Positions 37,939 to 45,436 of a DNA stretch of 64,000 nucleotides are shown piece after piece. The translations under genes and the position numbers were made by a program. This DNA comes from Fidelibacterota bacterium (GTDB lineage: Bacteria > Marinisomatota > Marinisomatia > Marinisomatales > UBA1611), in the NCBI GenBank assembly GCA_002718285.1, contig PBAR01000038.1, positions 1 to 64,000 of the forward strand, read 5' to 3'. Positions within the stretch are counted from its first letter, which is position 1, and each line of letters begins with the position of its first letter. The notes beneath the pieces are model-generated. The model was not told the DNA's origin, did not search any database, and saw only the letters and a list, made by a program, of their open reading frames with translations.

Positions 37939-38616
37939 TTATTTAAAGTGATCAATTGTATCAATTAATATTTCTCTCCATTGCAAATAACCTAATCCAG
38001 TTAAATGCAGACCATCATTAGAATACTCTTTTTTTAGATTACCCTCACTATCCAAAAACTTATCATAAAGGTTAATGTACTTGACTCTCTTACCTTCAAG
38101 CTTTTTAATCATTTGGTTTAGTATGTTAATTTTACCATTATCATAGTTTGGCTGAAGCATAAATAAGTTTTTGTTAATTGGAAGAACAGATTGTATAAAT
38201 AAATTTAATCCAATATTATTCTGTAATATACTCTCTACAATCCTCTCATAATTAATAATTATTTCATCTGGAGTTTTCCCTTGTGATAAATCATTAATCC
38301 CTATCATAAGGAATACTGCATCAGGATTACAATTTTTTAAAAAATCAATTCTTTTCAGAATTCCATCTGTTGTATCCCCTCCAATTCCTCTATTAATTAT
38401 TCTATCATTGTTAAATAATTCAGACCAATTACAAGATGCGGTAATACTATTCCCGAGCATCACCATTGCATCATCTTCAACTTCTAATGAATTAAAAAGT
38501 GAGACACGTTGTTCATAGTGTGTTCTCATTGCATGATTCCAAAAGTCTTCTGAGTATCCTCTAGACATCAATAAAAACCATACTATTAACCTTATGAATA
38601 AATAAATTATTTCCAT
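37939..38616 (-). CDS. Exported SGNH/GDSL-family hydrolase
   Basis: The 225-residue protein has a signal peptide (IRLIVWFLLMSRGYS). The SGNH blocks are complete: VMLGNSITASCNW with nucleophile Ser57, RGIGGDT, FLMIGINDLSQG with the oxyanion Asn, and NDGLHLTGLGYLQW with the catalytic Asp and His. Such proteins are esterases, often deacetylating glycans. Its position at the head of the sugar locus suggests removal of acetyl groups from the polysaccharide, but a lipase or platelet-activating-factor-hydrolase-like role cannot be excluded. Confidence 0.9.
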   Translation of the reverse strand: MEIIYLFIRLIVWFLLMSRGYSEDFWNHAMRTHYEQRVSLFNSLEVEDDAMVMLGNSITASCNWSELFNNDRIINRGIGGDTTDGILKRIDFLKNCNPDAVFLMIGINDLSQGKTPDEIIINYERIVESILQNNIGLNLFIQSVLPINKNLFMLQPNYDNGKINILNQMIKKLEGKRVKYINLYDKFLDSEGNLKKEYSNDGLHLTGLGYLQWREILIDTIDHFK

Positions 38617-38712
38617 TATGATATTTCAAAGGTAGCTATTCCTTTATATTCTGGTCAACATACCTAACTGTGAATATTCCTTGGATTCATATAATATCTA
38701 CAGAATTTTTGG

Positions 38713-41706
38713 TTATACATTTTTATTCAAATGATGCACCCATTGTTGTAAACTCGCTAATTTCTCAATTGTTACTGAACAGACTCCAAAAGATTTTTCT
38801 ACAGTTCCCCTAATAATAAAAAGGTTCTCCCAGTTTAACAAGTCACCAAATTTCTTAAAGATCTCTGGAAATAGTACACATTCGTAGATATTTGTTTCAT
38901 CTTCCAAGGTTAAAAATTGCATAGGATCAGATTTTCTGGTTGTGGTCTGTTTCTTTGTTATATATACGCCAAGCAAATAAATTGAATGGCCAACATAATT
39001 TGGAATATCGTTTGCATATTTAATACGTGAACTGAGCATAGAACGATACCTAGACATGGGATGGGAAGATATTGGATAACCAAATGTTTCCAATTCTAGC
39101 CGATATTGATCTTCAGTCGTCAAATCATAATCCTCCAGTAGCGTTGTAAGTGGTCTCCTATTACCACGCTGAAGATAAAAACCTGCTACTTTATATGCCA
39201 ATTCCCGGTGCGTTATATTAGAAACTAAATTTTTAAAACAGCCAGCATTAGTCAAAGCAATGGCATCAGCTAAATCCAAATCAACTCGAAAAAGAAAATC
39301 GTCCAAAGAATCAAAATCACCTGCCTTTCGTTCATCCAAAATAGTATCCACAGCTTTCTGCTTTAACCCTTTAATACTCATGAATCCTATACGTATTGAA
39401 TTCTTATTGCCACACCATTCACGATAACTCAAATTAATATCTGGATGCAGGATTTGAACCCCAAGTCTGCGTGCTTCACTCATATAGGCATAGGATGAAT
39501 AAAATCCTCCTTGATTAGAAATCACTGCTGCTAAAAATTCTGCAGGGAAATGTACTTTGAGATAGGCACAGGTAAAAGATAGCATAGCATAAGATGCGGA
39601 ATGGGATTTACAGAATGAATAACCTACAAAAGAAATAATCATATCCCAGACATCTTTGATTATATTAGGTGAATAACCTCGGTGAAGCGCACTTTTCCTA
39701 AATTTTTTTTTCCATGATGAAATAAGATACTCTGAAGAATTCCGGCTGATTATCTTCCGCAATGCTTCCGCTTCTGCATAACCCATTCCTGCCATGATCA
39801 TAGCAGCCATGACAACCTGTTCTTCATAAACCATAATTCCATAGCTCTCTGACATAAAGTCTAGATCAGGATGAATTAATTCCCATGATGCACCATGGAT
39901 TCGTTGTAGCATAATGTTAGTAAATCTATTAGCTGCTGGACGGATGATAGATGAATAAATTATCACATGCTCAAAATCTACTACCTTAGACTTAGCCAAA
40001 AGTTGTCTGGTGGCAGGACTCTCAATATAAAAAACACCCATAGTTTTCCCTGCTTTCATTAATTGTTCCGTTTTTTTATCTCCTATAGGCTGAATCTGAT
40101 GATAATCCAAATATCTGTTCTGAGATACCTCTTCTCCATAATTTAGGTTTATATGTTGAATCGTATCCCGGACTACTGCCAAGCTGCGATTACCTAAAAG
40201 GTCAATTTTTAAAAGCCCCGAGTCTTCTACCTGATCTTTCTCCCATTCAACAATCTGTACTCCCTTAGGGGCTCTTAACACTGGAACATATTTTTGAATC
40301 TCATCTGGAACAATAATCACTCCCCCAGGATGTACCGATGGATAACGAAATACTCCCACAATTTTTTCACTCTCACGCAAAATACGAATTAATGTTTCAT
40401 CTAGATTTATATCGGTAAACCTTGGCTCGGTGCAAACCCAATCCTCCAAATCCTGATGAGATACGTTCCAGCTTATCCGCCTGGTAATACTTTTGATTTC
40501 TTCATTCGATAACCCATATACTTTTCCCACTTCCCAGATGGCGGATCGACGTTGTAAAAAAACCTGACTGGAAACCATCGCTGTACGTTTATAACCATAT
40601 TTCTTAAACACATAATCTAATATCTGATCCCGTTCATCCCATGGAAAGTCTACATCAATATCTGGCATATTCTCTCGCTCTGGATGAATAAATCTTTCAA
40701 ACTGTAGTTTGTATTTTAAAGGGTCTACCTGAGTAATAAAAAGACAGTAACTCACTACCGATGCAGCTGCCGAACCTCGACCAATAGTGGCTTGGGCTTG
40801 CTGTACAATATCCTGCACAATCAAAAAATAAGTCGAAAATCCTTTTTGCATAATAATGTCTAACTCATATTGGATACGCTGATCAATAGATTTACTAATC
40901 TTACCATAGCGAATCTTGGCACCTACATAAACTTTACGCTTGAGTTTTTTATTGGATTGATGGGTATCTCTAAGTGACAATCCTGGGAAAATGGTATTAA
41001 TGAATGGCCAGTTAGTCTTACAGCGATCCGCTAAATAGCGACTGTTATTTATAGCATCCAAGCTATTGGGAAATAATTTTACCATATCTGCTTCGTTACG
41101 GAACCAGTGTTGATCTGTTTTACACTTTGACATATCTAATTTATCCAATGTTGCATTATTTGCGATAGCCCTTAGAGTTATATAGATACCGTGGTCAGAC
41201 TTTGATTTGAAATAAACATCGCCTGTAGCAACAATCTCCAGTTTTAATTCTTTCATTAATTTTTTTGCGGCAGCTTCTTGTATTCCAGGATGCAATTCAA
41301 TAAATAAATGGGTATTTGGAATAAAATCAATCAATTTTTTTAAAGTTGATCTATGATGAGATAACACAAATAAACCAGTATGATTTTTCTTTAAGACATC
41401 TACCACAGATCGATCTATATTATCATGAATCTCTGATATAGCACGGCACATATTCTCATAACCATATTGATTTTCTGCTAATATAACTACTTCATCAGTT
41501 TTAGTAATCAAATTTGTACCAGCTATAGGATGGATCCCGGCATCTTTACAATGCTGAACAAACCGGATAAAACCCCACATACCATTTATATCAGTCAAAG
41601 CTAAAGTATCGATGTTATTTGATCGAGACAAATTTATAAGATCTACAAAAGAAAGTAGACCTTGCATGGATGAATACACAGAATGGATATTCAGGTGCGC
41701 AAACAT
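38713..41706 (-). CDS. dnaE2: Error-prone DNA polymerase III alpha subunit (ImuC/DnaE2)
   Basis: The 997-residue protein has a PHP domain at the start (HLNIHSVYSSMQGLLSF), the polymerase palm with IGRGSAAASVVSYCL and the catalytic acids in MPDIDVDFPWDERDQILDYV, VHPGGVIIV, DLLGNRSLAVVRDT, a helix-hairpin region and an OB domain (SIYLLGVYITKKQT). The length is short for a replicative DnaE and normal for DnaE2. The gene is coupled to an imuB-like gene by a one-base overlap and lies behind lexA, so it is the polymerase of a damage-inducible translesion mutasome. Confidence 0.93.
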   Translation of the reverse strand: MFAHLNIHSVYSSMQGLLSFVDLINLSRSNNIDTLALTDINGMWGFIRFVQHCKDAGIHPIAGTNLITKTDEVVILAENQYGYENMCRAISEIHDNIDRSVVDVLKKNHTGLFVLSHHRSTLKKLIDFIPNTHLFIELHPGIQEAAAKKLMKELKLEIVATGDVYFKSKSDHGIYITLRAIANNATLDKLDMSKCKTDQHWFRNEADMVKLFPNSLDAINNSRYLADRCKTNWPFINTIFPGLSLRDTHQSNKKLKRKVYVGAKIRYGKISKSIDQRIQYELDIIMQKGFSTYFLIVQDIVQQAQATIGRGSAAASVVSYCLFITQVDPLKYKLQFERFIHPERENMPDIDVDFPWDERDQILDYVFKKYGYKRTAMVSSQVFLQRRSAIWEVGKVYGLSNEEIKSITRRISWNVSHQDLEDWVCTEPRFTDINLDETLIRILRESEKIVGVFRYPSVHPGGVIIVPDEIQKYVPVLRAPKGVQIVEWEKDQVEDSGLLKIDLLGNRSLAVVRDTIQHINLNYGEEVSQNRYLDYHQIQPIGDKKTEQLMKAGKTMGVFYIESPATRQLLAKSKVVDFEHVIIYSSIIRPAANRFTNIMLQRIHGASWELIHPDLDFMSESYGIMVYEEQVVMAAMIMAGMGYAEAEALRKIISRNSSEYLISSWKKKFRKSALHRGYSPNIIKDVWDMIISFVGYSFCKSHSASYAMLSFTCAYLKVHFPAEFLAAVISNQGGFYSSYAYMSEARRLGVQILHPDINLSYREWCGNKNSIRIGFMSIKGLKQKAVDTILDERKAGDFDSLDDFLFRVDLDLADAIALTNAGCFKNLVSNITHRELAYKVAGFYLQRGNRRPLTTLLEDYDLTTEDQYRLELETFGYPISSHPMSRYRSMLSSRIKYANDIPNYVGHSIYLLGVYITKKQTTTRKSDPMQFLTLEDETNIYECVLFPEIFKKFGDLLNWENLFIIRGTVEKSFGVCSVTIEKLASLQQWVHHLNKNV

Positions 41707-42878
41707 TAAATATGCCCTAGAGCCTGGAGTATATCAGCGGTCTGCAGACTTCGAACACCGTACTTAAGACGAATTTTTTCTACTGCTTTAGATACGGCCA
41801 TTTCCCTGCTCTCTAATGTTGGGAAAATAGCTTCCTGATTAACGTAAGGACGAAAATCACTAACATCCAACAAAATAGCTCGAATTCGATTACGACGTGT
41901 GTTTGCTTTGTAAAATAATCTCCTGCATACACCGATCACCGATTTATTATCAGCTTTGATAACCCGATCTTTCCAAGTTCGATGGTATCCATCAGCATAA
42001 TGAATCTCCAACTTCACTTTGTCCGCTACATTTTGGCGTTTACGAAGTTTAAATGCCACCTGTTGTGCCAAATCCTTTACAACTGCATAAAGTATACTCT
42101 CATCGTTGGTATCTTCAGGTAAAACTGTTTGTTCTAAAATATGGTCTTGCAGTTTTGGTGGTTTTACAACGGATGAATCATAACCATATGCCTCTTGAGA
42201 AAGTTGTACAGCATGAGCCCCAAAAAAGGTTTCAAATTCATCTGGACGATATACCATAGACTGTATATCACTAATCTTCTTAATCCAAAGAAAATGGATC
42301 AATCGCTTTACAAAATTTTTCCTTACTGTAGGAAGAAATATCGGATCTAATGGAGATAAAAACTGCGCCTCTTCGCCATCCTGCACTTGATAAATTTTTT
42401 CTGGAACAACAGATGTAATAATACGACTCACCAGCTTATTTACACTGATGCCTACCATTCCTGAAATATTTGTTTTTTCCTGAATGCTTTTAAGTATAGA
42501 AATTCCTGTATTCTGCATATCCCCATACATTGTTTTCATCCCCTTCATATCAAGATAAAATCGACCAAACCCTTCAGGCTCTATAATTGGCGTAAACGCA
42601 GATATAGTCTGATAAACATATTGATTTAAACGTGCATATAAAGAGAGGTTATAAGGTAGTAGTTGCACACGATGATTCATTTTTCTTACTACGGAAACTT
42701 TCATACCATGTAATAATCCATTTTTTTCCGCTTCAGGAGATAAAAATAAAATAGTTCCATTTGAACGATAGGATGAAATAATAGCTACTGGGCGTTTCTT
42801 CAAACTAGGATCCATGATCTGCTCAGCCTGGAGTTCCATTCTCCTAAGACGTATATGAAAAACGTCTCGATTAACCAA
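41706..42878 (-). CDS. imuB: Y-family polymerase homologue lacking catalytic acids (ImuB-like)
   Basis: The 390-residue protein aligns with DinB/UmuC polymerases: SSYRSNGTILFLSPEAEKNG, ISGMVGISVNKLVSRIITSV, a thumb region and a little-finger domain ending in KAVEKIRLKYG. Motif I, normally D-x-D-x-F-F-A-S-V-E, reads FHIRLRRMELQAEQ and lacks Asp. The S-x-D-E motif reads EGFGRFYLDMKG and lacks the D-E pair. It therefore cannot be a polymerase and fits ImuB, the scaffold that brings DnaE2 to the clamp. It is shorter than typical ImuB. It lies 10 bases behind lexA. Confidence 0.85.
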   Translation of the reverse strand: MVNRDVFHIRLRRMELQAEQIMDPSLKKRPVAIISSYRSNGTILFLSPEAEKNGLLHGMKVSVVRKMNHRVQLLPYNLSLYARLNQYVYQTISAFTPIIEPEGFGRFYLDMKGMKTMYGDMQNTGISILKSIQEKTNISGMVGISVNKLVSRIITSVVPEKIYQVQDGEEAQFLSPLDPIFLPTVRKNFVKRLIHFLWIKKISDIQSMVYRPDEFETFFGAHAVQLSQEAYGYDSSVVKPPKLQDHILEQTVLPEDTNDESILYAVVKDLAQQVAFKLRKRQNVADKVKLEIHYADGYHRTWKDRVIKADNKSVIGVCRRLFYKANTRRNRIRAILLDVSDFRPYVNQEAIFPTLESREMAVSKAVEKIRLKYGVRSLQTADILQALGHI

Positions 42879-42888
42879 GAAGATGCGC

Positions 42889-43503
42889 CTAGTTCAAATA
42901 ATTCCGGAAGGAATATAGCAGCACACCGTTAATATGGAAATCGTCTTGGGAATTGACCCTAATAATTGGGAAATTTGGATTTCTAGGATGAAGTTCAATA
43001 CAATCTGGTTTGGGCATATAACATTTTAGCGTGGCTTCGCCGTTTACCAAAGCTACTATAATCTGTCCAGAACGAGCAGTTTTAGCCTTTCTAGCTACAA
43101 TAAAATCACCATCCTGGATCTGTTCATCAATCATGGAATCTCCTTTAACCTGCAGGACATAATTATCTGGGTGTAATAAAGATGGTGGGACATCTACTAC
43201 TTCTGGGTTTTCTAATGCTTCGATAGGTTCTCCTGCTGCTATAAGGCCCAGCAACGGTAAACAGGCTGTAGTTGTGGTGTGCTCTTTGCGGATTAAAGTG
43301 AGCGCCCGCTTACCGTTGGGACCTTTTACACGGGATAAATGGCCTCTTTCTTCCAAGGTCTTTACATACCAGTTTACTGTCCCTAATGAATCAAAACCAA
43401 GACCGGCCATAATCTCTTCATAAGATGGAGCCTGATCAAAGTTCAAAGTAAATCTCTGAATAAAATCCAGGAATCTTTTCAATTTTGGAGACAGTGGTTT
43501 CAC
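42889..43503 (-). CDS. lexA: LexA-type SOS repressor
   Basis: The 204-residue protein starts at GTG (43501-43503), giving the usual N-terminus MKPLSPKLKRFLDFIQ. A winged helix-turn-helix (residues 1-70) is followed by the autocleavage site Ala90-Gly91 (GLIAAGEPIEA), catalytic Ser123 (VKGDSMIDEQ) and Lys160 (NGEATLKCY). It should repress this cassette and cleave itself when RecA filaments form. No Shine-Dalgarno precedes the GTG. The start overlaps the stop of a 59-codon frame (GTGA), which would explain translation by coupling. It may be a cassette-specific LexA; whether a second one exists cannot be seen. Confidence 0.93.
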   Translation of the reverse strand: MKPLSPKLKRFLDFIQRFTLNFDQAPSYEEIMAGLGFDSLGTVNWYVKTLEERGHLSRVKGPNGKRALTLIRKEHTTTTACLPLLGLIAAGEPIEALENPEVVDVPPSLLHPDNYVLQVKGDSMIDEQIQDGDFIVARKAKTARSGQIIVALVNGEATLKCYMPKPDCIELHPRNPNFPIIRVNSQDDFHINGVLLYSFRNYLN

Positions 43504-43679
43504 TGCGAGGTAACAGGAAAATATTTTATCGCTTGTTTCCCAACATATATCACAAATCGAGATGCTTTTTTATTGGAATGATTATTAAGGCGGTTAACAG
43601 CCCTAATAACAACCAGCGATGATTCTTTTTTAAATCTTTTCTTCATTAATCTTAAAAAAACAGAGTTTAATAAAGGCAT
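43500..43679 (-). CDS. Small basic ORF upstream of and overlapping lexA
   Basis: A 59-residue frame opens at ATG 43677-43679 and ends TGA at 43500-43502, overlapping the lexA GTG by the classic GTGA. The product is rich in Lys and Arg (LRLMKKRFKKESSLVVIRAV, KKASRFVIYVGKQAIKYFP). An internal ATG would give 48 residues. No clear Shine-Dalgarno is present and I recognise no family. It sits where imuA is found in many mutasome cassettes but is far too short to be ImuA. It may be a leader peptide that couples lexA translation or a small DNA-binding protein. Confidence 0.4.
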   Translation of the reverse strand: MPLLNSVFLRLMKKRFKKESSLVVIRAVNRLNNHSNKKASRFVIYVGKQAIKYFPVTSQ

Positions 43680-43709
43680 CTTTAACTACAATACTCCATA
43701 TCTTGATAT

Positions 43710-43741
43710 TTTATAATAAAACTCGTAAGTTACTCGTAAGT
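43710..43741 (-). promoter_or_regulatory. Candidate promoter and LexA-type operator for the mutasome cassette
   Basis: On the minus strand two tandem 11-base units (ACTTACGAGTA, ACTTACGAGTT) create the palindrome TTAC-GA-GTAA. The TTACGA of the first unit (43734-43739) is 18 bases from TATAAA (43710-43715), a workable -35/-10 pair, and the second unit lies between them, where a repressor would block transcription. The first coding start is about 30 bases further on. Binding by LexA is inference. Confidence 0.4.
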
Positions 43742-43773
43742 ATATTACAAAAGATTTGACATACATCCAAATA

Positions 43774-43798
43774 AAAAACCCCTGATGAGGGGGTTTTT
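43774..43798 (-). terminator. Rho-independent terminator of the PAS-UbiA gene
   Basis: A stem of AAAAACCCC (43774-43782) and GGGGTTTTT (43790-43798) closes a seven-base loop, and the minus strand continues with T residues. It starts 28 bases beyond the stop codon at 43826. Confidence 0.88.
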
Positions 43799-43825
43799 AT
43801 AAATGTTATAAAATAATTTTACAAA

Positions 43826-45106
43826 TTATACAGATGAGCCCATCCATATTCCAATGCAAAACAATATTCCAGCTACATTATGCATAATAATTGTTGCCCA
43901 GTTTGCTGGCTGCAACAAACGGTCATTATAATATTTATATAATGTTTGAATTGCACTTACCCCAAAGAATACTGCAAAAAGGGAGATTAATGTTAAGGAT
44001 GGAAACGTTCCATTCAAGGCTAAAACAATGATACTTAAAAAGGCAGCCATCACTAAAGATACATAGCCTGTTCTGGCTTTTTTCGGGCCAAATACAACGA
44101 TAAGAGTATTTTTACCCGTGGCCTTATCACTATCATGGTCTGGAAATTCATTCATATAAACAATGGCAGCAACAAGAAAACCGATGGGAATACCCGCTAA
44201 AAAAGCTTCGGGGAGTAATTCTCCAGTTTGCACCAGTGCACTACCAGCCACCATTAAAGGACCAAAATTGAGTCCAATAAGCAATTCACCAAGCCCTCTC
44301 CTAGATGAAAATCGAAAAGGCGGAGCTGTATAAAATAAACCCGATATAAATCCTGAAAATCCCAACCAGAGCACAGGGAAACCAGCCTTATTTATGAGCA
44401 GAATGCCTACAAGCGCGCTTAATGCAAAAGTTACTATAGCCACTCTCAGCATTCCTCTTGGAGAGATTAAACCCATCTGAATGCTACGGCTTCCTCCATT
44501 AAGGCCAACATTACTATAATTATAATTAGCCTCATCGGCACCACTGATATGATCAAAATAGTCATTAGATGTATTAGTACCGATATGTAGCAGTGAACCA
44601 CCTAGGAGAGTTAAACCCAACCAACCCCATTCCACTGGAAATCCAGCTAGATTAGCAACAGCGGCACCTATAAAAACAGGGACCAGAGTAGCAGATAAAA
44701 ATGGTAGTCGCATAATCACAACCCAAGTAAATATTTTAGTTATTAAACTTATCTTAGGTCGTACTTCATCAGGAGTTTTATCTTTTAAAAACGATGTTAC
44801 GCCACAATAACCAATGTGTTCACCATCTTTCCCTTTTGTAGGTGTAATCTTAATATGGCAGGGTAGTTCACTCCCATCTTTATGTAAAAAAACTGTATTT
44901 CCTTCCCACTTTCCATTTTTTACTGCTTCTTTAAGCCATCCAACAACATGACCTAGAACAACTTGTCCATCACTAAAATCACTAACGCGCATTTTCCCTA
45001 TAACTTCTTCATTATTATACCCAAAAAGACTTTCAGCACCGTCACTAAATGTGTCGATCTTTCCATCCAAATCGCAGGTTATTATACTTTTAATGCTTTT
45101 GCTCAT
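43826..45106 (-). CDS. PAS domain fused to UbiA-family prenyltransferase (MenA-like)
   Basis: The 426-residue protein has two parts. Residues about 1-112 are a PAS sensor domain (ITCDLDGKIDTFSDGAESLF, GYNNEEVIGKM, FLHKDGSELPCHIKITP). Residues about 122-426 are a UbiA membrane prenyltransferase with eight or nine helices and both aspartate motifs, NDYFD (181-185) and NEFPDHDSD (319-327), plus FYTAPPFRFSSRRGLGELL. The second part resembles 1,4-dihydroxy-2-naphthoate prenyltransferases of menaquinone synthesis. One continuous frame encodes both, so a small-molecule, redox or light signal may tune quinone synthesis. I do not know of this as a common fusion. Confidence 0.88.
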   Translation of the reverse strand: MSKSIKSIITCDLDGKIDTFSDGAESLFGYNNEEVIGKMRVSDFSDGQVVLGHVVGWLKEAVKNGKWEGNTVFLHKDGSELPCHIKITPTKGKDGEHIGYCGVTSFLKDKTPDEVRPKISLITKIFTWVVIMRLPFLSATLVPVFIGAAVANLAGFPVEWGWLGLTLLGGSLLHIGTNTSNDYFDHISGADEANYNYSNVGLNGGSRSIQMGLISPRGMLRVAIVTFALSALVGILLINKAGFPVLWLGFSGFISGLFYTAPPFRFSSRRGLGELLIGLNFGPLMVAGSALVQTGELLPEAFLAGIPIGFLVAAIVYMNEFPDHDSDKATGKNTLIVVFGPKKARTGYVSLVMAAFLSIIVLALNGTFPSLTLISLFAVFFGVSAIQTLYKYYNDRLLQPANWATIIMHNVAGILFCIGIWMGSSV

Positions 45107-45160
45107 ATCTTTAATAATCCTAAATAAATGATTTAAAGGCTGGGATATTACTTAATCTTA

Positions 45161-45181
45161 TTTTTATAGAAACTATAAAAA
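45161..45181 (-). repeat. AT-only hairpin downstream of the selenoprotein operon
   Basis: TTTTTATAG (45161-45169) pairs perfectly with CTATAAAAA (45173-45181) around a three-base loop, 24 bases past the stop of the SelW-like gene. It could be a weak terminator, but no T-run follows on the minus strand. Confidence 0.35.
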
Positions 45182-45204
45182 AAGTAATGTAACTAGGGTA
45201 CAGT

Positions 45205-45432
45205 CTATATCGCTTGTTTAATCAGTATTTCTACTTCACCATCATCAGGAAAACGATTTTTTGCTTTCTTAGAAAAAATTAGATTTCCATTTAGCTTTAT
45301 TTCGAATACACCCCCACCACTTGAAATAAGTTTCGTTTCAATTTTTGGAAATTTAGATTTCAATTCAGCTTCCAAACTGGATGCCCTAGGTAGATAGTTT
45401 CATTGAGCACAATATTCAATTGAAATATTCAT
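45205..45432 (-). CDS. SelW/Rdx-family selenoprotein (in-frame TGA = Sec11)
   Basis: Reading from ATG 45430-45432 gives 75 residues if the TGA at 45400-45402 is decoded. The sequence runs MNISIEYCAQ-U-NYLPRASS, then GGGVFEIKLNGNLIFSKKAK and NRFPDDGEVEIL. This is the Rdx thioredoxin-like fold with its C-x-x-U redox motif (Cys8, Sec11), the GxFEI strand and the IFSKK...RFP ending. Ordinary bacterial homologues have CxxC. The ATG lies four bases after the peroxiredoxin stop, so the two genes are one operon. A bSECIS-like hairpin follows the TGA. Family members are small thiol or selenol oxidoreductases, here perhaps supplying electrons to the peroxiredoxin. Confidence 0.88.
45367..45385 (-). promoter_or_regulatory. 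bSECIS hairpin of the SelW-like gene
   Basis: In the mRNA, GGC-A-UCCA pairs with UGGA-A-GCU around a GUU loop, with one A-A mismatch. The loop begins 23 bases after the UGA and its first base is G. Both fit the bacterial SECIS rules (roughly 16-37 bases from UGA to loop, G early in the loop). It lies inside the coding sequence, as bacterial SECIS elements do. Confidence 0.7.
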
Positions 45433-45436
45433 GTCA

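Noticed and set aside
42889..43503. Phage-type repressor instead of LexA
   Set aside because: The N-terminus, Ala-Gly site and Ser/Lys spacing match LexA, and the neighbours are mutasome genes; no phage gene is in the window.
43534..43545. TGTT-N4-AACA inverted repeat as a LexA box
   Set aside because: Only four-base arms, inside the small ORF just before lexA, and further from a promoter than the tandem repeats at 43720-43741.
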